Positions 7,925 through 14,973 of a stretch of 64,000 nt of DNA are shown in pieces; position 1 is the first letter of the stretch; each line of letters begins with the position of its first letter. Where the stretch lies: assembly GCF_900249755.1 (NCBI RefSeq), contig NZ_LT976853.1, forward strand, positions 3,150,756 to 3,214,755, read 5' to 3'. The position numbers and the translations under genes were made by a program. This stretch comes from Cupriavidus taiwanensis (lineage in GTDB: Bacteria; Pseudomonadota; Gammaproteobacteria; Burkholderiales; Burkholderiaceae). Under the pieces are notes generated by a model, which saw nothing but the letters and a program-made list of their open reading frames with translations, did no database searches and was not told where the DNA came from.

Positions 7925-8536
7925 GTGAACCAGCATTATCTCAGCGAGCCGTCCCCCTACTACATCGATTCATGGAAAACGTGTGAGGCCGACATTCAGA
8001 AGTACCATCAGGAGTTTCAATACCAGCGAACGCTAGTTGACAGTGAGAACACGGACAAGTTCTTGATGCTACTAAGAGGCATCGCAGCACCAAACGGCGT
8101 GATGATGGACGACCTATACGACTCGCTCGGAGCCTTCTCCTTCAATGCAACCCTGGACGGCTTCTTCTATGAGCGTGTGACCTCAACTCGCACCCGACTG
8201 GTCATAAAGGAAATCTCCCTCTACATGCGAGACGTTTTTACGTTTCATGATCGAGAACGTAAGGGCGGAACCCAATACCTTGGGCATTGGAACAAGAGTG
8301 GCTTCATCATCGTTCCGTCCGCCGTCGCGGCCGGGGAGCTATCCACGGCAGACTGGCTTATGTACCCCGTTGCCAGAGGCGGAATCGTCTCTGACGCGAC
8401 AGTCTTTTACCCGGTACGTAACAAGGACTATCGCGATTGGCAGTTGAAACATAAGCAGGGGGGCGACATGGTCTTGTACTCCGACAGGGAGCGCATATCG
8501 CTGCGCCCCGCAAAAGTGTTGGAGTTCGATCTATGA
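7925..8536 (+). CDS. Unknown protein, possibly DUF6402-like, maybe 5'-truncated
   Basis: A 203-residue protein with GTG start and no good ribosome site; the frame opens only 7 codons earlier and the first internal ATG is at residue 48. It is rich in aromatic residues, has no signal peptide or membrane helix, and ends with a beta-rich part, 'YPVRNKDYRDWQLKHKQGGD', then 'VLYSDRE' and 'VLEFDL'. That tail reminds me of DUF6402 proteins found beside T6SS or Rhs loci, but I hold this weakly. Its TGA overlaps the ATG of the next gene, as in toxin/immunity pairs. The missing start suggests the N-terminus was lost. GC content is lower than in core genes. Confidence 0.55.
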   Translation: MNQHYLSEPSPYYIDSWKTCEADIQKYHQEFQYQRTLVDSENTDKFLMLLRGIAAPNGVMMDDLYDSLGAFSFNATLDGFFYERVTSTRTRLVIKEISLYMRDVFTFHDRERKGGTQYLGHWNKSGFIIVPSAVAAGELSTADWLMYPVARGGIVSDATVFYPVRNKDYRDWQLKHKQGGDMVLYSDRERISLRPAKVLEFDL

Positions 8537-8892
8537 TCCGAGCTCGAACCTGGCGGTGGTTAAAGTTGATTGGTTTCCTTTTCGGCGTGCTGCTGATAAT
8601 CCCCTACGGTTGCGACGTGGCGCATCGCAGAGAGGCTCGCGATTGCACCCGCGACGTCGAGGCAGCGCTTTACATTGGGGAGATCTGCTATTTGCCGACT
8701 CAGTATGGAACCTTGTTTCGCCTCTACGACGCGCAGAGCGGTGAACTCCTGGCGGAGCGCAGCTACAACGATTTAGAACCGAAGATCGTGTGGGGCGACA
8801 ATAGGGTCTACTACAACACCGGCGCCTCACCCCCCGCATACGTTCGATTGCCCCCCACATGGCTGGATAGGCTGCGGGCAAAGCTTCCGTAA
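8533..8892 (+). CDS. Small single-pass membrane or exported protein, unknown
   Basis: A 119-residue protein whose ATG overlaps the upstream stop (ATGA). Residues about 9-26 form one hydrophobic segment (LIGFLFGVLLIIPYG) after a basic start, followed by a Cys; the site is not a canonical lipobox. The rest is hydrophilic with a beta-rich middle (LFRLYDAQSGELLAE). I do not recognise the family. Translational coupling to the gene at 7925 suggests joint function, perhaps an immunity protein for it (inference only). Confidence 0.55.
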   Translation: MIRARTWRWLKLIGFLFGVLLIIPYGCDVAHRREARDCTRDVEAALYIGEICYLPTQYGTLFRLYDAQSGELLAERSYNDLEPKIVWGDNRVYYNTGASPPAYVRLPPTWLDRLRAKLP

Positions 8893-9012
8893 GCCACGCG
8901 ATCCAGCATTAGGCCGTCGAGCATTTCAGCCATGCCTGGATTCCGGCGGCCTACCTGACGAATCAGCACGGCGCGCCGATTTCCAGCGCCCGCCTCACCA
9001 AATCGTGATGCT

Positions 9013-9073
9013 GCCTGCCGGTACTGCCGTACATCGTGACGACACAAGACGGGTTCATCCCGGCGGAAGTCAA
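9013..9073 (+). pseudogene. Fragment of a second M81 (MlrC-like) gene
   Basis: These 61 bases match 6345-6405 inside the M81 gene at 57 positions and translate to LPVLPYIVTTQDGFIPAEVN against LPMLPYIVTTQEGFIPAEVN. Three of the four differences fall at positions altering codons only mildly. No further similarity is seen on either side, and the surrounding 8893-9216 holds no other gene. It is a relic of a duplicated or recombined M81 gene. Confidence 0.75.
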
Positions 9074-9216
9074 CGACCCCTCGTCTCATACTGCATGCCA
9101 CGCGGAATCGGCTCGGCGTGCCATGGATAAGCGCCGCCCCTCAAGCGGCTAAAGCCGCATGCCGGTCGAGGCGGTGGAGTTTCCGCCCGCAGGATCGCTC
9201 CGCGCTGCCGCCCCCG

Positions 9217-10434
9217 TCACGCACCCGCAATCGTCCTGGGCATCCCCGCTCCCGAGTACGCACTCAGGTTGTGCTGATAAGTCGTCTCCCCCTTGAGCGC
9301 CGCGATCTGCTGATCGAACGCCGCCAGCGTGGCGGCGATCTTGCGTTGCCGGACCTCGGGGTCGCTCCGCTCCAGCAGGCGCTGGTAGCGGTTCGAATTG
9401 GCGAAGACCGGCATCAGCCCGCTCCACCAGTTGCGTTGCACGCCCAGCTTGTCGGCAAAGTCGTCGCCGTGGAACAGCCGGCAGAATGCGTGCATCAGAC
9501 CCGCCGCCGCGTCTGCGGGCATGCCCAGGGCAGGCCCCAGGCGTTGGGCGGCCGCATCCAGCATCTTGGCCGTCAGCGTCGCGGCGGCCTGATCGGGCTC
9601 GCCGGCGGCTGCATCGATCAGCGCCAGCATTTCCGCGCCGGACGCCTGGTCGGTCACCCGGCGGTAGTAGCGCTCTTCAATCCCCAGCAAGTGGGCCACC
9701 AGTTGCCACACGTGGTAGAGATCGCGGAACTCGGCGGCATCAAATTCAATGCCAATCTTCTCCAGCGCGTTGAAGGGCACGTAGGTGAAATCCAGCCACG
9801 TGCGCAACATGTCGAGCTGACTGATGGGCATGCCGCGTTGCGTCGTGTCCCATCCGCGCGCCAGCAAGCCGGCCCGGACGCGGGCGTGCAGAATGCGAAC
9901 CTGCAAGGTATGTACATAGCCCGGCGCGCCGGCCGCCAGGCCGCGCGGGCGCAGCGTCTGCTGCTGCCAGACGGCCGTTTCCAGCAGGCGCCGCGGAGAT
10001 TGCGCATCCAGGTTGCCGGTGGCCATCAGTACGCTGGCAATCGCCGGAGAACTATAGGTATGCGCCAGCGACCCCGGGCCAAGCGAGATGCTCGTCCACA
10101 GCGCGCCAATGCTCAGATAGGCTTCGGCCCCGCGCCGTATGCGTTCGGGATCCACCCACGGCGGAATCGACTCGGCCTGCCGGAGCAAGGCGTCGATGGC
10201 CTCGGGCGGGCCCGACAGGCTTGCGCGCCCTTCCCGCAGGCCCGCTTGCAGGATCGCCGGATGGCCGGCCTGTCCGCTGTTCAGCGCGGCGATGGCCGCA
10301 TCGGCCAGCGGATCGGCGCTGGCGGCCATTTCCATCACCAGCGCCGTGGCTTCGGCGCCGAAACGCGCCGCAAGCGCGGCCTGGTCAATTGCACGGCCCG
10401 GCAACGCGGGGGACAGCCTGCCATCATGCGACAT
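9217..10434 (-). CDS. MpaB/DUF2236 family oxygenase
   Basis: A 405-residue protein of the DUF2236 (ER-bound oxygenase MpaB/Lcp) group. The diagnostic part is 'GYVHTLQVRILHARVRAGLL' at about residues 172-191, in which the His and Arg correspond to the heme-side residues of latex-clearing protein Lcp, with 'W.DFTYVPFNALEKIG' and 'RYYRRVTDQ' further on. Such proteins bind heme b and cleave or oxidise lipids or polyisoprenoids; the substrate is unknown. No signal peptide is visible, so it may be cytoplasmic. It is divergent from a TetR regulator across 248 bp with a strong palindrome, so it is probably repressed by that regulator. Confidence 0.75.
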   Translation of the reverse strand: MSHDGRLSPALPGRAIDQAALAARFGAEATALVMEMAASADPLADAAIAALNSGQAGHPAILQAGLREGRASLSGPPEAIDALLRQAESIPPWVDPERIRRGAEAYLSIGALWTSISLGPGSLAHTYSSPAIASVLMATGNLDAQSPRRLLETAVWQQQTLRPRGLAAGAPGYVHTLQVRILHARVRAGLLARGWDTTQRGMPISQLDMLRTWLDFTYVPFNALEKIGIEFDAAEFRDLYHVWQLVAHLLGIEERYYRRVTDQASGAEMLALIDAAAGEPDQAAATLTAKMLDAAAQRLGPALGMPADAAAGLMHAFCRLFHGDDFADKLGVQRNWWSGLMPVFANSNRYQRLLERSDPEVRQRKIAATLAAFDQQIAALKGETTYQHNLSAYSGAGMPRTIAGA

Positions 10435-10501
10435 TCGGGTCTCCTGGATCGGCGGGAGAGCTGCATGCAGCCCTCTTATAATTCTTGGCCAAATGGACGG
10501 G

Positions 10502-10546
10502 TCGTTCTATAACGAGAACAGCAAAGGAAACGACATCGTTTCCTTT
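10502..10546. promoter_or_regulatory. Palindromic operators between MpaB and TetR genes
   Basis: A perfect 24 bp palindrome, 11 bp arms AAAGGAAACGA and TCGTTTCCTTT around CA, lies at 10523-10546. Beside it, TCGTT-CTAT-AACGA at 10502-10515 is a second, shorter inverted repeat sharing the TCGTT half. Both sit in the divergent gap, where TetR-family repressors usually bind. They are the probable operator for both the TetR gene and the oxygenase. Confidence 0.65.
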
Positions 10547-10682
10547 ATAGGGCGCCGGATGCCGATGCGCAAGTCCATGCTTTCCCTATGCGCAGATGCG
10601 GGCCCGCATCCGTCGTGGCACTCATCCAATCAGGCCGACAGCTGAGAACAGTATTGCAATGCGCAAGGGCAGAGAAACCGCA

Positions 10683-11345
10683 ATGACGGCGGCGCCATCC
10701 GGACAACCATCCGTGCGGCCAACCGGACGTCCCTCGCTGGAACGGGCCGGGCAGCTTGCCGACACCATCATGGATCACGCCACCCGGCTCTTCGTCGAGC
10801 ATGGCTTTGGCGCCACCAGCGTGGAGGCCATTGCCGCCGCCGCAGGCATTTCCAAGAAGACCTACTACACCCGCTTTGCCGGCAAGGCAGAAGTCTTCGA
10901 GGCGGCCGTGCTGCGCTACGTGGCGCAGAACCTGCGAACCGGAAAGCCGGCGCAAGCCGACAGCGAGCCGCTGGAGGAACGCCTGGTCCGCATGGCCTGC
11001 GAGCTGCTCGAATGGATCCTGCGACCCGAGGTCCTGGGCCTGTATCGCGTGACGATTGCCGAAGCACCACGGTTTCCACAACTGGCCCGAACCGTGGTCG
11101 ACTTCGCCATCATCGGCGCGGCACGCTCCTTCGAGCCGGTATTCCGCACATGGGCTGCCGGCAATCCGAGCGATGACGAGATCGCCTTCGTGGCCTCGCA
11201 GTTCCTGCAGAGCGTGGCGGCCGAGCCGTTCCATCGGGCGGTTCAGGGATTGGATGCGGCGGGGTTGGATGCGCCGCGGCGTGAGAAGGTGCGGCGTGCT
11301 GTTCGGTTGTTTTTGCGGGGGTTTTCGCAGCGGGGTGAGGGCTGA
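10683..11345 (+). CDS. TetR/AcrR family regulator
   Basis: A 220-residue protein with an N-terminal TetR HTH at about residues 18-65: 'ATRLFVEHGFGATSVEAIAA' then 'AGISKKTYYTRFAGKAEVFE'. The C-terminal part is an all-helical TetR-C domain with a conserved 'EERLVRMACELLEWIL' helix. The ATG at 10683 has AAGGG about 12 nt upstream; in-frame ATGs at 10659 and 10596 would add 8 or 29 residues ahead of the HTH. It is divergent from the MpaB-type oxygenase and probably binds the 24 bp palindrome between them. The ligand is unknown. Confidence 0.82.
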   Translation: MTAAPSGQPSVRPTGRPSLERAGQLADTIMDHATRLFVEHGFGATSVEAIAAAAGISKKTYYTRFAGKAEVFEAAVLRYVAQNLRTGKPAQADSEPLEERLVRMACELLEWILRPEVLGLYRVTIAEAPRFPQLARTVVDFAIIGAARSFEPVFRTWAAGNPSDDEIAFVASQFLQSVAAEPFHRAVQGLDAAGLDAPRREKVRRAVRLFLRGFSQRGEG

Positions 11346-11426
11346 CTGACCGGGCGGGCAATCCTGTGCTGTGAACTTAGACTCGTCTCATTCTCCGACA
11401 AGTGCGTGACGCGTAGGCTTGCCCAT

Positions 11427-11627
11427 GGTGCTGAACACACCTCTGGTAACGGCCTCACCGCGCCCGTCAGCCTGCGGTTCTTCTATCCATAGCTTTGCAG
11501 AGGCCGGGTAGCGCGCATCGATACAAGACCCGCGAGGGGAAAGATGCGGGCCGATTTGCCAGCGGTGTTCAAGTACCCGGCCGCCCTCTGAACAGGGGCG
11601 AAATGACAATCCTTCCAAGGATCTGCT
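11427..11627 (+). promoter_or_regulatory. Structured leader of symE-like gene, copy B
   Basis: A 201 bp block parallel to 7413-7611: the identical 18-mer at the 5' end, a CCCGC/GCGGG hairpin with the related loop GAGGGGAAAGAT (11529-11550), GCGGTGTTCAAGT, and a CGCCC/GGGCG hairpin at 11582-11600. The stretches between these parts have drifted, while paired segments and spacing are kept. GTGTTCA (11565-11571) can again pair with TGAACAC (11432-11438). Preservation in two diverged copies argues for a functional RNA. Confidence 0.6.
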
Positions 11628-11843
11628 ATGGCAAAACCTTCGTCTCCAACACAGGTGCGAACTCTAAAGACTGGGCGTACCTTCTTTCCTGTTGCTCCCG
11701 GGAGAAGCAACAATTTTACGGGTCTACGGATGGTTCCGTGGATTCAGCTGAGGGGTGTTTGGCTTGAGCGAGCCGGATTTCGTGTCGGACAACAGCTCAA
11801 AATTAGGGTACGACGTAAGCGCGTCGTCATTTGGGTAGGATAG
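11628..11843 (+). CDS. SymE-like toxin, copy B
   Basis: A 71-residue protein with the same SymE core as copy A (VPWIQLRGVWLERAGF, then 'VGQQLKIRV'), ending in a basic strand. ATG 11628 is preceded by AAGGA at 11617-11621. About 45 of 71 residues match copy A, so the two are old paralogues rather than a fresh duplication. It lies between the TetR gene and the low-GC AlbA_2/ParA segment. No antitoxin gene is adjacent; the leader, or an RNA antisense to it, is the natural candidate. Confidence 0.8.
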   Translation: MAKPSSPTQVRTLKTGRTFFPVAPGRSNNFTGLRMVPWIQLRGVWLERAGFRVGQQLKIRVRRKRVVIWVG

Positions 11844-12279
11844 CGCGGTGACCCGATAGCAACCCACCTAACCACTCTCCTATCGATTGTGTTGGGAAAG
11901 CACGGCAGATTGGATGTTCAGTGAGCATTTGCGTGTGGCCGCCTCTCGGCGTTCGCTGGGCGGTCCATGCTGGTCGATCTGGAGATGTCGATCTGCCGCC
12001 CCTTGATCCGGCTACGCGTCCACTGGAGTTTCTTGGCATCGTCGAGGCCACATAGCGATGGCTGAGCATGGCCAACACTGTCTAAGCTGAAAGTTGTTCC
12101 GCCTTTGTTGCCAAGCGACTTCGTTGGTTGGCCTGCCCGCGTGCCATGAACGTAACGAGCGCTCCGGACTAAACTAGCGACGCAAATTAGTCACTTTTTT
12201 CTGCACTTTCCCGCTTTCTTACTCGCTTCATTGCTGCGGTAAAATGCAACATCCATGTTCCACGTCGTTCTTCTCTAAG
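11844..12279. other. Gene-free stretch ahead of the HTH gene
   Basis: No convincing gene in 436 bp. Short frames exist on both strands, but none has a ribosome site, known motif or good codon use. The last 100 bp become AT-rich, and TAAAAT at 12240-12245 could be the -10 box of the HTH gene. The rest may be relic DNA at the border of the low-GC segment. Confidence 0.4.
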
Positions 12280-12480
12280 ATGGCAAACCACATCCTATAC
12301 GGGCAAGACGCGCAAGAGTTGCGAAAGCAAGCTGGGTTGACACAAGCGCAATTGGCGGAACGGTGGGGCCTCACTCGACAGCAGATTGGCCGATATGAGA
12401 AGGTCGGCCAGACAGTCCCACCGAAGGAAGCAGACGCCTACCGCGGACTGCACTGCCTGACGGATCGGGGTGCAAACTAG
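12280..12480 (+). CDS. Small XRE-type HTH protein
   Basis: A 66-residue protein consisting almost only of a Cro/C1-type helix-turn-helix: 'AQELRKQAGLTQAQLAERWG' and 'LTRQQIGRYEKVG'. An in-frame ATG at 12244 would add 12 residues, but that ATG overlaps the likely -10 box TAAAAT, so 12280 is preferred. It stands 168 bp ahead of the AlbA_2/ParA operon on the same strand and in the same low-GC segment, so it may regulate that operon (inference). Confidence 0.7.
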   Translation: MANHILYGQDAQELRKQAGLTQAQLAERWGLTRQQIGRYEKVGQTVPPKEADAYRGLHCLTDRGAN

Positions 12481-12648
12481 CAACCACTGGCCCCCAAACG
12501 TACACGACAATGGTCCTTAGCCTCGGACACTAGGTTATATGACTACGAAGCACCAATCTGCGATGCACCCTTGCAAACTATTGCAGCGAGATCCTAGCAG
12601 CGGGTTGGCATCTCAAGAGACGAAGCACCGCCAAAGTGAAGGTTTGAC

Positions 12649-13860
12649 ATGAAACCATTGACCGATGATGAGCTCGGAGCTCTTCTGAATGACCTGGAGT
12701 CGGACCGTGCCGAACGAAAGAGGGCGTGGGCGGGAGACGCTCCGGACAAGGTTCGACAAGCAGTATGTGCTCTTGCAAATGATCTGCCCAATCACGCCAG
12801 ACCTGGGGTCATTTTTATCGGGGCGAATGACGACGGGAGTTCCGCCAATATCGAGATCACCGACAGGCTCCTACTTACGCTCTCCGATATTAAGACGGAC
12901 GGAAAAATTGTGCCTCCCCCAACCTTAACGGTTGAACAGCGGGTGATAAAGGGGGCCTCGTTGGCCGTATTGACAGTTTGGCCGGCCGACTCTCCTCCCG
13001 TTCGTTATGAGGGGCGGATATGGATTCGCGTGGGACCACGCCGCGGATTAGCTACCGCACAGGACGAACGGATACTGAATGAAAAGCGAAGGCACCGCGA
13101 TCGTGCATTTGATACACATCCAGTTCAGAACTGTCCGTTGAGTGAATTGAATCGGGTGGTGTTTGAGAACGAGTATTTACCCCAAGCGATCGCAGCAGAT
13201 GTTCTAGCGGCCAATGGCCGCACGTACGAGGAGCGACTTGCTTCGTTGGGCATGATTTCTTCCGTTGACGATCCGACTCCAACCGTAATCGGCCTGCTTA
13301 CATTGGGAAAGAGCCCACGTACCTGGGTACCATGCTCTTACATACAATTCCTACGCATTCGCGGGACGGAATGGGGTGACCCTGTCGCAGATGAAATGGA
13401 AATTGATGGCACCCTAGACCTCATGCTTCGCAGGCTGGATGACAAAATTAAAGCGACTTTAGCGGTTTCGGTCGATTTTTCCTCTGGAACTACGACGGAG
13501 ATTCGCTCCTCACCGTACCCGCTTAGCGCTTTGCAGCAGCTTACTCGAAACGCAGTAATGCATCGTAGTTACGAAAACACCAATGCCCCCGTACGAGTCT
13601 ACTGGTTTGATGATCGGATTGAGATTTCGAATCCTGGTGGACCATATGGCACGGTAACGACCGAGAATTTCGGAAGACCAGGAGTAAGTGACTATCGCAA
13701 TCCGAGCATCGCAGCGGTACTAAAGACGCTCGGATTCGTTCAACGCTTTGGATTTGGCATTGCGGAAGCTCGTCGATCGCTAGAAGCAAACGGTAATCCG
13801 CCATTAGAATTCCAGGTTGAGTCGACCGTGATTCTCGCCACGGTTAGGAGAACCCAATGA
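12649..13860 (+). CDS. AlbA_2 (Schlafen-type) / HATPase_c_4 protein
   Basis: A 403-residue protein. Residues about 15-150 are an AlbA_2/divergent-AAA_4 domain: 'ESDRAERKR', then 'AVCALANDLPNHARPGVIFIGANDDG' split by a helix, and 'GRIWIRVGPRRGLAT'. Residues about 285-390 look like the RecG-associated HATPase_c_4 fold, with 'ALQQLTRNAVMHRSYE' (N-box helix) and 'RIEISNPGGPYG' (nucleotide-lid glycines). AlbA_2 domains bind nucleic acid and are related to Schlafen RNases. ATG 12649 has GAAGG upstream at 12634-12638. Its TGA overlaps the ATG of the ParA-like gene, so the two are translationally coupled. Family members occur in genomic islands; the function of this pairing is not known to me. Confidence 0.78.
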   Translation: MKPLTDDELGALLNDLESDRAERKRAWAGDAPDKVRQAVCALANDLPNHARPGVIFIGANDDGSSANIEITDRLLLTLSDIKTDGKIVPPPTLTVEQRVIKGASLAVLTVWPADSPPVRYEGRIWIRVGPRRGLATAQDERILNEKRRHRDRAFDTHPVQNCPLSELNRVVFENEYLPQAIAADVLAANGRTYEERLASLGMISSVDDPTPTVIGLLTLGKSPRTWVPCSYIQFLRIRGTEWGDPVADEMEIDGTLDLMLRRLDDKIKATLAVSVDFSSGTTTEIRSSPYPLSALQQLTRNAVMHRSYENTNAPVRVYWFDDRIEISNPGGPYGTVTTENFGRPGVSDYRNPSIAAVLKTLGFVQRFGFGIAEARRSLEANGNPPLEFQVESTVILATVRRTQ

Positions 13861-14867
13861 GCGTCCCTGTACTTACTTTCTTCAATAACAAGGGTGGCGT
13901 AGGTAAAACTTCCCTTGTATTCCATCTTGCTTGGATGCTATCGGAGATGGGGAAGCGGGTAGTGGCAGTTGACCTCGATCCGCAAGCGAACCTAACGTCA
14001 GCATTTTTGTCCGAAGATGACCTGGAGGTTCTTTGGGACCCGGATGACACCTCTCCGCGCAGCGGGACTATTTTTCAGTGTGTACGACCTCTAACGGAGG
14101 TAGGTGACATACTTTCCCCACAGACGCAACGAATTAGCGGCCGCCTACATTTGGTCCCAGGGGATCTGGGTTTAGCCGGATTTGAAGATTTTTTGTCGCA
14201 GGAGTGGCCCAACGCACTTGGATCTGGCAGTCTTTATCGCCCCTTCCGCGTTCTGACTTCGTTTTGGCAGGTGAGCCAAATTGCTGCTAGACAGCACAAT
14301 GCGGATATCATACTGGCAGATGTCGGCCCTAATCTTGGCGCAATAAACCGTTCAGCGCTTATCGGCACTGACTACGTTGTTATTCCGTTAGCGGCGGACC
14401 TTTTTTCCCTACAGGGCTTACGAAATCTAGGGCCAACGCTACGTAGATGGCGAGCCGATTGGAACAAGCGTGTGGAAAATTGGGCGGAATCCGCTTTTGA
14501 TCTACCAAACGGCAGAATGGACCCGTTAGGTTATATTCTTATGCAACACAGCGAGCGGCTATCCCGACCAGCGAAGGCGTATAAGAAATGGGCGGATCGA
14601 ATTCCCTCAACGTATGAACAAAGTGTCTTGAACGACCCAATAGGAAGTCAACCGAAGTTCGATGATGAATACTGCCTTGCGCGACTCAAACACTATAGAA
14701 GCCTGGTTCCCATGGCACAAGAAGTTCGAAAGCCAATCTTCCAGTTGACAAGCGCGGACGGGGCAATTGGCAGCCATTCTTATGCAGTAAGAGATGCTTG
14801 GGGCGATTTCAATATGCTTGCCAAAGCCATTCTTGATCGAATCGAGAAGGATCAGACTGACACTTAG
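13857..14867 (+). CDS. ParA/MinD-type ATPase
   Basis: A 336-residue P-loop ATPase. Residues 7-20 give the deviant Walker A NNKGGVGKTSL with the signature lysine, 'VVAVDLDPQANLTS' is the A' box, and 'ADIILADVGPNLGAINRSAL' carries Walker B. The C-terminal third ('KKWADRIPSTYEQSVL' onward) matches chromosomal-island ParA proteins rather than plasmid ParA. No ParB gene or parS-like repeat was recognised, so ordinary partition is unlikely. It is coupled to the AlbA_2 gene by an ATGA overlap and ends at a strong bidirectional terminator. It may be the energy or sensing part of a two-gene system (inference). Confidence 0.85.
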   Translation: MSVPVLTFFNNKGGVGKTSLVFHLAWMLSEMGKRVVAVDLDPQANLTSAFLSEDDLEVLWDPDDTSPRSGTIFQCVRPLTEVGDILSPQTQRISGRLHLVPGDLGLAGFEDFLSQEWPNALGSGSLYRPFRVLTSFWQVSQIAARQHNADIILADVGPNLGAINRSALIGTDYVVIPLAADLFSLQGLRNLGPTLRRWRADWNKRVENWAESAFDLPNGRMDPLGYILMQHSERLSRPAKAYKKWADRIPSTYEQSVLNDPIGSQPKFDDEYCLARLKHYRSLVPMAQEVRKPIFQLTSADGAIGSHSYAVRDAWGDFNMLAKAILDRIEKDQTDT

Positions 14868-14887
14868 TCAGCAACTCGTAACAAAAA

Positions 14888-14914
14888 ACGGGAGCCAATG
14901 TGGCTCCCGTTTTT
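14888..14914. terminator. Bidirectional terminator after the ParA gene
   Basis: A perfect 10 bp stem, ACGGGAGCCA-ATG-TGGCTCCCGT, flanked by six A's on the left and four T's on the right. It ends the AlbA_2/ParA operon and serves the convergent coiled-coil gene from the other side. Confidence 0.85.
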
Positions 14915-14973
14915 CATCATTTATCCACCTCCATCTCCGCTCCCCGCCTAGATGATCGGTGGATATCCGCAAT

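Noticed and set aside
11827..12078. An 83-codon reverse frame in the gap before the HTH gene
   Set aside because: Low-information composition, no ribosome site and no motif; it overlaps the end of the SymE-like gene.
13857..14867. Plasmid-type partition locus
   Set aside because: A ParA-like gene is present, but no ParB gene, parS repeats, iterons or Rep protein were found nearby.
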